Origin: Reinekea thalattae
GTDB lineage: Bacteria; Pseudomonadota; Gammaproteobacteria; Pseudomonadales; Natronospirillaceae
Length of the DNA: 64,000 nt
Assembly (NCBI RefSeq): GCF_008041945.1
Contig: NZ_VKAD01000001.1
Location: 310,001 to 374,000, forward strand
Direction: 5' to 3'
Part shown: one piece after another, positions 1-8,706 of the stretch
Layout: every line of letters starts with the position of its first letter
How positions within the stretch are numbered: position 1 is the stretch's first letter
Translations under genes and position numbers: made by a program
The notes under the pieces: model-generated
Told to the model about the DNA's origin: nothing
Databases searched by the model: none
Seen by the model: only the letters and a program-made list of their open reading frames with translations

Positions 1-2
1 GT

Positions 3-947
3 GTATTGATTGCGTTTATCAATATGTTGGAAAAGCTTTTTTCACCGATTAAAGATTTTACTTCTCAAATAGCGACGATTCAGAGTTCTTTTGCTTCGTT
101 GGATCATGTTGAAGAACTGTTTACGGAGCCTCTAGATGAGGCGGATCGCTTAATGATTTTAAGCGCGGGCGTAAGTAAGAAGCTCGAACAGTTCGATAGT
201 TTAGAATTTAAAAATGTCAGCTTTCGCTATACCGAACAATTGCCTTATGTGCTTAAAGAAGTTTCTTTTTGCTTAAATAAGGGGCAGCAAATTGCGCTGG
301 TTGGCGCGACAGGTTCGGGTAAGTCGACGATATTACGGCTCATCGCGCAAATTTATTCCGGCTATGAAGGAAGCATCCTATTAAATGGTGTCGAGCTTTC
401 TTCGATACCGACAAATCAAATAAATCATATCTTTTCACTGATGAGACAGGATGCGTTTTTATTTGAAGAGTCGGTTCGCTTTAATATTGCGCTGGGTAAG
501 CAGGATATGACTGATAAAGAGATCAAGGCTGCAGCTGAATATGTTTTTGCCGATCAGTTTATTGAACAGTTACCGAACGGTTACGATTTTAAATTAGATA
601 AGAACGGCTCGAATTTATCCTCTGGGCAAGCTCAGCTGATTTCTTTTGCAAGAGCAGTCGCGCAAAAGGGGCAGGTTTTTATGCTGGATGAAGCCACTAG
701 CTCGGTTGACTCAATGACTGAAAACCTGATTCAAAAGGCAGTGAAGCGCTTATTTGATGGCAAAACGGTAATTGCGATTGCACATAGACTCAGCACCATT
801 CGGCATTCGGATGAAATACTGGTGTTTGATCAGGGACGTATTGTTGAACGCGGAACTCATGAGCAATTATTGACTCTTAATGCTGTCTATTGGCAACTGT
901 TAAATAGCGATACAACACAGGCTGAACCGCTGAGTATTGCACAGTAA
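3..947 (+). CDS. ABC exporter, C-terminal part (partial, 5' end outside window)
   Basis: C-terminal part of an ABC-type exporter half-molecule; the reading frame is open to the window edge, so the membrane domain lies upstream. What remains is the end of the last transmembrane helix and linker, then a full ATPase domain: Walker A GATGSGKST, a Q-loop region near LMRQDAF, signature NLSSGQAQL (variant of LSGGQ), Walker B VFMLDEATSS and H-loop AIAHRLST. The LSSGQ signature and linker resemble MdlB/MsbA-like multidrug or lipid exporters. The substrate cannot be told from this part. It is followed after 20 bases by the DUF3301 gene, probably cotranscribed. Confidence 0.9.
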   Translation, partial: VLIAFINMLEKLFSPIKDFTSQIATIQSSFASLDHVEELFTEPLDEADRLMILSAGVSKKLEQFDSLEFKNVSFRYTEQLPYVLKEVSFCLNKGQQIALVGATGSGKSTILRLIAQIYSGYEGSILLNGVELSSIPTNQINHIFSLMRQDAFLFEESVRFNIALGKQDMTDKEIKAAAEYVFADQFIEQLPNGYDFKLDKNGSNLSSGQAQLISFARAVAQKGQVFMLDEATSSVDSMTENLIQKAVKRLFDGKTVIAIAHRLSTIRHSDEILVFDQGRIVERGTHEQLLTLNAVYWQLLNSDTTQAEPLSIAQ

Positions 948-967
948 ATTAAAAGAGGGCTAGGTAT

Positions 968-1288
968 TTGAATTTCGTATTATCGGATGTCGTACTGTTA
1001 GCAATGTTAATTATTGCAGGTGCTTTGTGGTGGCACGGCCAGGGTATTAAGGCATTTGCTTTACGCAGAGTACGGCAATACTGCCAAGAGCATGATTTGC
1101 AATTATTGGATGAGAGCTTAGTGCTTAAGCGATTATGGTTGGCGCGTGGTGCTGATGGCTTATTGAAGGTTAGACGGCGCTACGGCTTTGAATTTACCTC
1201 AACAGGCGAGTTTCGCTATCGTGGTGCGGTCGTCATATTGGGTTATCAGGTCGATGCGATGGATTTAGATTCCCATCATTTGGTTTAA
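968..1288 (+). CDS. DUF3301 family membrane-anchored protein
   Basis: A 106-residue protein with one N-terminal hydrophobic segment (about residues 5-22) followed by a basic soluble part; the layout and motifs such as RVRQYC, RLWLARG and RRRYGFEF match the DUF3301 family of gammaproteobacteria as I remember it. No biochemical function is established for the family. The start is TTG, chosen because an AGAGGG ribosome site lies at the right distance and no better ATG exists. It ends just before a bidirectional terminator shared with the convergent pyk gene. Confidence 0.75.
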   Translation: MNFVLSDVVLLAMLIIAGALWWHGQGIKAFALRRVRQYCQEHDLQLLDESLVLKRLWLARGADGLLKVRRRYGFEFTSTGEFRYRGAVVILGYQVDAMDLDSHHLV

Positions 1289-1302
1289 AGTTTTTTGATG
1301 AC

Positions 1303-1331
1303 AAAAAAAGGAGCCTAAGGGCTCCTTTTTA
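1303..1331. terminator. Bidirectional rho-independent terminator
   Basis: GGAGCC (1310-1315), loop TAAG, GGCTCC (1320-1325), flanked by an A-run on the left and a T-run on the right, so it can end transcription from both the DUF3301 gene (+) and pyk (-). Confidence 0.85.
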
Positions 1332-1360
1332 TTGGCTAACTTAATGTGCGCGAGGCAACA

Positions 1361-2773
1361 TTAGTCGATGCACTGTACTGACATAGTGTTAGTTGATTGA
1401 TGCATTGCACCAGCAACCACTAAGATTGAGTCGCCAGATTTTGCTACGCCATATTCAACGGCTTTTGCTTTGGCTTTTTCATAAATTGAATCGCTGTCAG
1501 CAAAAGGTTCTACAACAGAGGTGGTAACACCTTTTGTTAAACATAACTGCTGTGATGTTTTGGTATCTGTTGTAAGAGCAAGGATAGGTGCTTTAGGGAA
1601 GTACTTACGTACGGCCTTAACTGACTTACCTTCAACAGTAGCTACAACGATAGCTGCAACATTTAGTTCTTTAGCTGTTTGAGCCGCTGCTTTCGCGACT
1701 GCTTCAGTAACACGTAGTGCGCCTTTCTCTTCAGGTAATTTCACTTCGATCTGCTTCATTGCGGAATCTGTACGTTCACAGATTTGCGCCATGATTTTAA
1801 CAGTCTCAGTCGGGTACTTACCTTTAGCTGACTCACCTGAAAGCATAACTGCATCGGTGCCATCTAGAATTGCGTTGGCAACGTCGCCGGCTTCTGCACG
1901 TGTTGGACGTGGGTTCTTGATCATTGAATCAAGCATTTGAGTCGCAGTGATCACAGGCTTACGTGCTAGTACACAGGCTTTGATCATCATTTTCTGAGCA
2001 AAGATTACGTCTTCAACTGCAATCTCAACACCTAGGTCGCCACGAGCAACCATGATGCCGTCAGAAGCTTCAAGAATTTCGTCGAAGTTATCAACGCCTT
2101 CTTGGTTTTCGATTTTAGAGATGATTTTAATGTTAGCGCCACCGTTTGCTGTCAGTAGCTCACGAATTTCGTGAACATCTGAAGCTTTACGGATAAACGA
2201 GGCTGCAACGAAATCAACTTCTTGGCCAGCACCCCAGATGATGTCTGATTTATCTTTCTCTGAAAGAGCTGGTAGCTTAACGCTTACGCCTGGTAGGTTA
2301 ACGCCTTTTTTGTTACCTAGTTCACCGGTGTTTTCAACACGGCAGATAACGTCGTTACCTTTGATTTCAGTAACGGTTAGGTTTAATAGTCCGTCATCTA
2401 GAAGAACCGTGTTACCTACAGAAAGGTCTTTTGCGAAATCTTCATAGGTGACTGCAACGCGTGTTTTGTCGCCGACAACAGACTGATCTGTTGTTAGTGT
2501 AAAAGTTTGGCCTGCTTCTAGTAGGACGTCACCATCCGCTAGGTTCATTGTGCGAATTTCAGGGCCTTTGGTATCAAGTAGAATGGCTACTTTTTTACCG
2601 GTTTCCTTTACAACTTCACGAAGGTTTGAAATGCGTGCACCGTGCTCATCGTAATCACCGTGAGAAAAGTTAAGTCGCATGACATTCATGCCAGCGTTGG
2701 TGAGGTTCTTTAACATTTCCTTAGAGTCGGAAGCCGGTCCGATCGTACATACGATCTTGGTCTTACGCGTCAT
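1361..2773 (-). CDS. pyk: Pyruvate kinase
   Basis: Converts phosphoenolpyruvate and ADP to pyruvate and ATP at the end of glycolysis. The protein begins [15 protein letters not shown] and has 470 residues, the length of PykF-type enzymes. Visible motifs are [17 protein letters not shown], the active-site stretch [10 protein letters not shown] (catalytic Lys), [10 protein letters not shown], and the signature [15 protein letters not shown]. The ATG at 2773 was chosen over an upstream TTG at 2803 because AAGGG lies 8 bases before it and the N-terminus then matches the family. It stands alone on the minus strand between a terminator and a 449-base promoter region. Confidence 0.96.
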   Translation of the reverse strand: MTRKTKIVCTIGPASDSKEMLKNLTNAGMNVMRLNFSHGDYDEHGARISNLREVVKETGKKVAILLDTKGPEIRTMNLADGDVLLEAGQTFTLTTDQSVVGDKTRVAVTYEDFAKDLSVGNTVLLDDGLLNLTVTEIKGNDVICRVENTGELGNKKGVNLPGVSVKLPALSEKDKSDIIWGAGQEVDFVAASFIRKASDVHEIRELLTANGGANIKIISKIENQEGVDNFDEILEASDGIMVARGDLGVEIAVEDVIFAQKMMIKACVLARKPVITATQMLDSMIKNPRPTRAEAGDVANAILDGTDAVMLSGESAKGKYPTETVKIMAQICERTDSAMKQIEVKLPEEKGALRVTEAVAKAAAQTAKELNVAAIVVATVEGKSVKAVRKYFPKAPILALTTDTKTSQQLCLTKGVTTSVVEPFADSDSIYEKAKAKAVEYGVAKSGDSILVVAGAMHQSTNTMSVQCID

Positions 2774-3222
2774 TTTGAAAGCCCTTATGTTCAGATTGGT
2801 CAATTTGGGAATGAAATTAAATTAGGGCATGGATGCTACCAAGTTTTAACCGTTGTTTCATTATTTCAAATCAACTTAATTCGCCATAGGGTCTCTTGAC
2901 GGACGATTTTTTTTATAGATAGCTGTTTTTAGTCGAAAAAGTGTCTTAAGTTGCTTATCAGTTGACTGCTTTTGATTGGATTTGATTATTCGCAGTAGTG
3001 CAGTCTGCTGGCATTGCTAAAGCCAAAGAGGCTAATCAAATTGCTTGAGGAAGGCAAAGTGAACAATCACCGTCAAACTACTAACAGTAATAATGCGACC
3101 CATTAGACTTTCTGATTATAACTTGCTCGATTCGAATCCTTTAAGATGACCGGAAAAAGATAAGCAGCATCGATATCTGTACAGTTTTAACCCATGTTAA
3201 GTCGTCGTAGAGGTAGGGCCGA
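2774..3222. other. Intergenic region between divergent pyk and Rrf2-type regulator
   Basis: A 449-base gap with no gene that I can support. It must hold the pyk promoter (minus strand) and the promoter of the Rrf2-type gene. A possible plus-strand -35, TTGACT at 2962-2967, has only a poor -10 (ATTATT) 17 bases later. No convincing operator palindrome was found. Confidence 0.5.
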
Positions 3223-3663
3223 GTGAAAATTAACAACTTTACCAATTATGCATATCGCATATTAATTGTGTTGGGTTTAAATAAAGATAAAACGGTACCT
3301 CTTTCAGAGATTGCTGCGCTTTATGATATTTCGTTAAACCACTTGAAAAAGGTTTCGGCTCGCTTAGTTGAGCATGGCTATGTTGAGACAGAGCGAGGCC
3401 GTAGTGGCGGTCTAAAAATAGCGAAACCGACGGTAGATATCGGTTTAGGTGATGTTTTTAAAATCGCTCAGACTGAAACAGCCTTTATTGATTGCAGCAT
3501 GAAGGATTCCAGTTCTGTATTGCAGGCCTCGGTCAGTGAGTTGCAGCTGGTGTTTGAAAAGGCGCTCAGTCATTTTATTGCAGTATTAAATCAATATACG
3601 TTGGCTGATTTGATGATTGATAGACGCCTGCAGTCGAGCCTCATGGTTTCGTCAACAGTTTAA
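3223..3663 (+). CDS. Rrf2 family (NsrR-like) regulator with incomplete cysteine set
   Basis: Winged-helix regulator of the Rrf2 family, closest in motif pattern to NsrR: the helix-turn-helix ISLNHLKKVSARL, the wing ERGRSGGLKI, the segment LGDVFKIAQTE and the C-terminal LNQYTLADL. NsrR binds a [4Fe-4S] or [2Fe-2S] cluster through Cys91, Cys96 and Cys102 to sense nitric oxide. Here Cys91 is present (FIDCS) but positions 96 and 102 are Ser and Ala, so a normal cluster is unlikely. GTG start with GAGGTAGGG upstream. 146 residues. The gene stands alone, divergent from pyk and upstream of cmoM; its target is unknown. Confidence 0.85.
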   Translation: MKINNFTNYAYRILIVLGLNKDKTVPLSEIAALYDISLNHLKKVSARLVEHGYVETERGRSGGLKIAKPTVDIGLGDVFKIAQTETAFIDCSMKDSSSVLQASVSELQLVFEKALSHFIAVLNQYTLADLMIDRRLQSSLMVSSTV

Positions 3664-3824
3664 ACTTTGGTTGAGCGTTGTTTTTAGCTTGAGCACATTG
3701 AGTTAGGCGACGACGTTAAGTTTATAAACCCCCTGATCGTGATGATATGCTTAGTCCACTTGCCGATATAGGTGTAACTTAACTGCCATCGGTGACAATC
3801 CTTTTTGTTCAACGAGCATCATCC

Positions 3825-4601
3825 ATGTCGAGTGTTAATTTTGACGGTCTGTTTGACCGATTTTCTCAGCAAATTTATCAAAGTCGGAAAGGGCGTTTGC
3901 GTATGCAACTCATCGATGCCCTGTATCGCCGCTATTTACCCTTAACTTCATTGAATGAAGCAGATGTGCTCGATGCCGCAGGTGGATTAGGGCAAATGAG
4001 CGCATGGTTTTTATCGCAAGGCAGTCGTGTTAACTATTTCGATGTCTCTGAAGAAATGGTGCAGGCGGTAACAGAACAGTTCGCGCAAGCAATAACTACT
4101 GATCGCCTTTTGGTGAGTTGCCAGTCGATTACCCAGCTGGAGACTAAGAATGCATTTGATTTGGTCAATGCACATGCAGTTTTAGAATGGTTAGAGCAGC
4201 CTTATGACGCGTTGGCTAGGCTGCAAGCCGCCGTCAAGCCAGGTGGTTACCTCTGTTTGATGGTGTATAACAAACATATGCTGATGCTAAGGCATTTGAT
4301 GCGTGGAACGATGGCGCGGGCTATGGCTGGCGAAATTGCTGGCGATCGTAAAGGGTTGACGCCGATTTCGCCGTTGGACCCGAATGAGGTTGCAGCGACA
4401 CTACGACAGTCTGGTTTTGAGGTAATATCTCAGGCTGGCCTTCGTACTTTTTCTGACTTGGCAGAAAAGACGGTGATTGATTGGTATGACGAGTCTGATG
4501 TTTTTGAATCTGAGCTGCGGCTGTGCGAATCGCGGCCTTATTGTGACATTGGCCGTTATGTACTGATAATTGCTAGGAAGGCTGATAGCCGAGAAAAATA
4601 A
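3825..4601 (+). CDS. cmoM: tRNA 5-carboxymethoxyuridine methyltransferase (CmoM-like)
   Basis: SAM-dependent methyltransferase that in E. coli methylates cmo5U34 to mcmo5U34 in wobble position of some tRNAs. The SAM-binding motif VLDAAGGLGQMSAWF, the FDVSEEMV acidic loop, HAVLEWLEQP, KPGGYLCLMVYN and the late IGRYVLIIARK all line up with CmoM. 258 residues from the ATG chosen at 3825; a GTG at 3792 in the same frame has no ribosome site. No cmoA or cmoB lies nearby. A terminator follows at once. Function is inferred from similarity to E. coli CmoM (formerly SmtA). Confidence 0.82.
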   Translation: MSSVNFDGLFDRFSQQIYQSRKGRLRMQLIDALYRRYLPLTSLNEADVLDAAGGLGQMSAWFLSQGSRVNYFDVSEEMVQAVTEQFAQAITTDRLLVSCQSITQLETKNAFDLVNAHAVLEWLEQPYDALARLQAAVKPGGYLCLMVYNKHMLMLRHLMRGTMARAMAGEIAGDRKGLTPISPLDPNEVAATLRQSGFEVISQAGLRTFSDLAEKTVIDWYDESDVFESELRLCESRPYCDIGRYVLIIARKADSREK

Positions 4602-4618
4602 CATGAACGATAAGTTAT

Positions 4619-4647
4619 AAAAAAGCCCGAACGAGTCGGGCTTTTTT
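4619..4647. terminator. Bidirectional terminator between cmoM and acnB
   Basis: A-run, GCCCGA (4625-4630), loop ACGAG, TCGGGC (4636-4641), T-run. It serves both convergent genes. Confidence 0.87.
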
Positions 4648-4665
4648 AGTGGTCACGATCAGAGC

Positions 4666-7251
4666 TTAGGCTGATGCAATCAGCGAGCTAGCTGCGTCAG
4701 TGAACTCTTCGATCTGATCGAAGTTCATGTATTTGTATATCTCATCCGACATGCTGTCTAAGCTTTGGATGGTGTTTAAATACTCATCGACAGTCGGTAA
4801 TTTACCGATGATCGCTGCGACAGCTGCTAACTCTGCAGAGGCTAAGTAAACGTTCGCACCTTGGCCTAGACGGTTAGGGAAGTTTCGAGTCGAGGTTGAT
4901 ACTACTGTCGATTTATCCGCTACACGCGCTTGGTTACCCATGCAAAGGGAGCAGCCTGGCATCTCTGTACGTGCGCCAGCACGGCCGTAGATGTTGTAGT
5001 AGCCTTCTTCCATGAGCAGGTGAGCGTCCATTTTCGTTGGTGGCGCAATCCACATACGGGTTGAGATTGAGCCACCGTAGTTGTCAAGCAGCTTACCAGC
5101 GGCACGGAAGTGACCAATATTGGTCATACATGAGCCGATAAAGACTTCATCGATCTTGTCGCCAGCTACTTCAGACAGTAGTCGAGCATCATCAGGGTCA
5201 TTTGGAGCACACAGAATTGGCTCTTTTACGTCTGCTAGGTCGATCTCGATAACATGAGCGTACTCTGCATCTTTATCTGCACGCATCAGGCTTGGGTTAG
5301 CAAGCCATTCTTCCATCGATACAGCGCGGCGCTCAAGCGTACGCTTGTCGCCGTAGCCGTTGGCGATCATCCAGCGCAACATAACGATATTTGAGCGCAG
5401 ATATTCTGCTACTGAGTCTTCGCTCAAGGTAATGGTACAGCCAGCAGCTGAACGCTCAGCGGATGCATCAGAAAGTTCAAAAGCTTGCTCAACGGTTAGC
5501 GTCTCAAGACCTTCAATCTCTAAAACACGACCAGAGAATTCATTTTTCTTGCCGGCTTTTTCAACGGTTAATAGGCCTTCTTTGATGCCGTAGTAAGGAA
5601 TCGCATGCACCAAATCACGTAATGTAATACCAGGCTGCATTTCACCTTTAAAGCGCACAAGGATCGATTCAGGCATATCCAATGGCATAACACCTGTGGC
5701 TGCGGCAAAGGCAACCAAACCAGAACCGGCTGGGAATGAAATCCCCATTGGGAAACGAGTATGGGAGTCGCCACCTGTACCAACGGTGTCAGGCAAGAGC
5801 ATGCGGTTGAGCCAGCTGTGAATGATGCCGTCGCCAGGGCGTAAAGAAACACCGCCGCGGTTCATGATGAAGTCTGGCAGAGTGTGCTGAGTGTCAATAT
5901 CGACCGGCTTAGGGTAGGCAGCGGTATGACAGAAAGACTGCATGACAAGGTCTGTCGAGAAGCCAAGGCAGGCTAGATCTTTCAATTCATCACGGGTCAT
6001 TGGGCCGGTGGTGTCTTGAGAGCCAACCGTTGTCATTTTAGGTTCGCAATACTGACCAGGGCGCACGCCTTCAACGCCACAGGCTTTACCAACCATTTTT
6101 TGTGCGAGCGTGTAGCCTTTGTTGGATTCAGCAACATCAGCAGGGCGCTTAAAGATATCAGACGGGCCTAAGCCTAATGCTTCACGAGCACGATCTGTTA
6201 GGCCGCGACCAATAATTAATGGGATACGACCGCCGGCACGAACCTCATCCAGCAGCACGGTTGTTTTTAGTTTGAACTCAGAGATGACTTGGCCGTCTTT
6301 CTCAACTTTACCTTCATATGGGTAAAGGTCGATAACATCGCCCATGTTCATCTTGTCGACTGGAAGCTCGATAGGTAAGGCGCCTGCATCTTCCATGGTG
6401 TTAAAGAAAATAGGAGCGATTTTGCCACCCAGACAGAAGCCGCCAAAACGCTTGTTGGGAACGAAAGGAATGTCTTGACCGGTATACCAAAGAACAGAGT
6501 TGGTCGCTGATTTACGTGATGAACCGGTACCAACAACGTCGCCCACCATTGCAACTAGGTTGCCTTTGGCGGTGAGTTCTTCAAGTTGTTTGATTGGGCC
6601 GATTTCACCAGCTTTATCTGGGTTAATGCCATCACGGGCATTTTTGTACATGGCTAAAGCATGCAATGGAATATCTGGGCGAGACCAAGCGTCTTGCGCA
6701 GGTGACAGATCATCGGTGTTGGTTTCACCAGTCACTTTAAAGACGGTTAGGGTGATTTTTTCTGGTACTTCAGGCTTGTTTAAGAACCATTCGCCTTCGG
6801 CCCAAGATTGCATAACTGCTTTGGCTGCAGCATTACCAGCGTCGGCCTTTTCTTTGACATCGTGAAAGGCATCAAAAACCAATAGTGTTTCTTTAAGTTC
6901 TTCGGCTGCTAATTCCGCCAGTTCGCTGTTGTCTAGTAGTTCAACCAGCGTTTCGATGTTATAGCCACCTTGCATAGTGCCGAGTAACTTAACAGCTTCT
7001 TCTTTTGTGATTAGCGGGCAGCTGTCTTCACCTTTGGCAAGGGCCGATAAAAAGCCAGCCTTTACGTAGGCGGCTTCGTCAACGCCCGGTGGTACGCGGT
7101 TAACGATTAAGTCTTTAAGGAATGCTTCTTCGCCAGCGGGCGGATTTTTTAAGAGATCGACCAAGCTGGTAACTTGCTCTGCGTTTAGCGGTTTAGCCGG
7201 AATACCTTGGGCGGCTCGCTCTTGTTCATGTTTACGATAAGCATCAAGCAC
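4666..7251 (-). CDS. acnB: Bifunctional aconitate hydratase 2 / 2-methylisocitrate dehydratase
   Basis: TCA-cycle aconitase B, isomerising citrate and isocitrate with a [4Fe-4S] cluster; the family also dehydrates 2-methylcitrate products. 861 residues, close to the usual 865, and colinear with E. coli AcnB from its N-terminus ([17 protein letters not shown]. coli MLEEYRKHVAERAAEG). The N-terminal HEAT-like and swivelling domains precede the catalytic domains, the order typical of AcnB. Cluster cysteines are seen in [10 protein letters not shown] and PGCSLCMGN. The start is GTG at 7251 with GGAG 8 bases before it. It lies downstream of queE on the same strand but 316 bases away, so it probably has its own promoter. 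Confidence 0.97.
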   Translation of the reverse strand: MLDAYRKHEQERAAQGIPAKPLNAEQVTSLVDLLKNPPAGEEAFLKDLIVNRVPPGVDEAAYVKAGFLSALAKGEDSCPLITKEEAVKLLGTMQGGYNIETLVELLDNSELAELAAEELKETLLVFDAFHDVKEKADAGNAAAKAVMQSWAEGEWFLNKPEVPEKITLTVFKVTGETNTDDLSPAQDAWSRPDIPLHALAMYKNARDGINPDKAGEIGPIKQLEELTAKGNLVAMVGDVVGTGSSRKSATNSVLWYTGQDIPFVPNKRFGGFCLGGKIAPIFFNTMEDAGALPIELPVDKMNMGDVIDLYPYEGKVEKDGQVISEFKLKTTVLLDEVRAGGRIPLIIGRGLTDRAREALGLGPSDIFKRPADVAESNKGYTLAQKMVGKACGVEGVRPGQYCEPKMTTVGSQDTTGPMTRDELKDLACLGFSTDLVMQSFCHTAAYPKPVDIDTQHTLPDFIMNRGGVSLRPGDGIIHSWLNRMLLPDTVGTGGDSHTRFPMGISFPAGSGLVAFAAATGVMPLDMPESILVRFKGEMQPGITLRDLVHAIPYYGIKEGLLTVEKAGKKNEFSGRVLEIEGLETLTVEQAFELSDASAERSAAGCTITLSEDSVAEYLRSNIVMLRWMIANGYGDKRTLERRAVSMEEWLANPSLMRADKDAEYAHVIEIDLADVKEPILCAPNDPDDARLLSEVAGDKIDEVFIGSCMTNIGHFRAAGKLLDNYGGSISTRMWIAPPTKMDAHLLMEEGYYNIYGRAGARTEMPGCSLCMGNQARVADKSTVVSTSTRNFPNRLGQGANVYLASAELAAVAAIIGKLPTVDEYLNTIQSLDSMSDEIYKYMNFDQIEEFTDAASSLIASA

Positions 7252-7567
7252 GATTTGATCTCCATTTTTAGTTCGTTGTTATGCGTTAACATTGATCACT
7301 CAGATGTTTAAGGCATAGCTGCCTAGTTAGGGTGACCGTTGTTAAGCTGTAGTCCCAGCTCGGTTTTTAATGATTCTCCCGCCGCTTCAATTTAAGAGTA
7401 GGCAGATATAGTAATAGCTCTAGAATCAAAATGTATCGAGCTTGTAGTGTTGAAAAAGTTTAGTGAATAGCACTCGGAAAGTTAAGTACTTATCGACGGA
7501 CTGAAGAAATAACTAGTATTCACTGCGTGAATGGCTGGGTCAGCTTAATTGATAAGTTGTATATTTG
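7252..7567. other. Intergenic region upstream of acnB
   Basis: 316 bases between queE and acnB, both on the minus strand. It should contain the acnB promoter and leader. The only structure noted is a short palindrome ATTCAC-TGC-GTGAAT at 7518-7532, a possible operator. No ORF or RNA recognised. Confidence 0.45.
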
Positions 7568-8215
7568 TTAGTCAATATGAAGAATCTTGTGGCTTTGTAG
7601 TGTTAATCGCCATTGAGGGTGCGCAAGGCAGTAGTCAATCGTCGCTTGAGTATTACTGTTAAAGATCAGAGTGCTTTGCTGCCAGTCGTTTAGTGGGCTG
7701 AGATAGCGATAACGGGCTTTTATGTCGGTAAAGCGTTCAGGCATGGCGGCTTCTTGTGGGAAAACCAGTTTAAGCTCATCGCATTCGGTGACGGTAATTT
7801 CAGCGCTACCTTTTGGGCTGATGCAGACCCAATCGAGCTGACTAGGCAACGGCAAGGTGCCGTTAGACTCAACAGCGCATTCAAAGCCGCGCTTCTGCAG
7901 TGCAATAATCAGTTCATTGGTTAGTTGTAAAGCTGGTTCGCCACCGGTAAAAACGACGTATTTATGCTCGGCTTGCTCAGGCCAAAGAGCTTCTATTGCT
8001 TCAACTAATGCCTGTTCGGTGCGAAATTTACCACCATTTTGACCGTCGGTGCCGATAAAGTCGGTATCGCAAAAGCTGCATACTGATTGTTCGCGAGAAG
8101 CCTCTTTGCCGTTCCAGAGATTGCAGCCAGCAAAGCGACAGAAAATAGACGGTCTGCCACTGTGATGGCCTTCCCCTTGAAGGCTGTAAAACATCTCTTT
8201 TACGCTGTAAGCCAT
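7568..8215 (-). CDS. queE: 7-carboxy-7-deazaguanine synthase
   Basis: Radical SAM enzyme that contracts the ring of 6-carboxytetrahydropterin to 7-carboxy-7-deazaguanine in queuosine (preQ0) synthesis. The N-terminus MAYSVKEMFYSLQGEG is diagnostic; cluster cysteines are the three in CNLW..(long insert)..CSFCDTDF, the extended CX14CX2C form of QueE. Also seen are FTGGEPALQ and VESNGTLP. 215 residues. No queC, queD or queF in the window. ATG start. The 316 bases after its stop suggest it is a separate unit from acnB. Confidence 0.94.
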   Translation of the reverse strand: MAYSVKEMFYSLQGEGHHSGRPSIFCRFAGCNLWNGKEASREQSVCSFCDTDFIGTDGQNGGKFRTEQALVEAIEALWPEQAEHKYVVFTGGEPALQLTNELIIALQKRGFECAVESNGTLPLPSQLDWVCISPKGSAEITVTECDELKLVFPQEAAMPERFTDIKARYRYLSPLNDWQQSTLIFNSNTQATIDYCLAHPQWRLTLQSHKILHID

Positions 8216-8340
8216 AACTTGCTAATCATCTGTTCTTAAAATCCAAGCGCTCAATAATAACGCAGCTGGCGCTTTATCGGTAGTCTAAGCTTTTTATCGC
8301 CAGCCTAAGCTTTCAGTGAGCGTTAAATGCTCGGCGGTTC

Positions 8341-8368
8341 TTGTGTTTCGCGTCTGGCTGTGGATAAT
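8341..8368 (+). promoter_or_regulatory. Candidate promoter of the 4.5S RNA gene
   Basis: TTGTGT (8341-8346), 16-base spacer, GATAAT (8363-8368), about 15 bases before the predicted RNA 5' end. The -10 is near consensus, the -35 only partly so. Confidence 0.45.
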
Positions 8369-8383
8369 GCGCCGCTCTTGTTA

Positions 8384-8495
<112 letters not shown>

Positions 8496-8706
8496 CAATC
8501 TAGATTCAGCAAAAATACCTACCTCGTTGCTTTACTTCACCTGTTTGTTTTCCTGTTATCTTTCGATTATGTCTTTGTTTTCCGATTTCTGTTTATCTAA
8601 GCCACTGTTTTATCTAGCTTTTTACTTAGCTTAAGCATTTCAGGGCTGGTAGAGATTGTGAATCAAAGTTAGGATACCGCTTTATTTAGTTTCTAATCGG
8701 ATCTCT

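Noticed and set aside
6500-6865. Plus-strand open frame of 121 codons inside acnB
   Set aside because: Antisense shadow of a well-conserved enzyme gene; no recognisable protein features.
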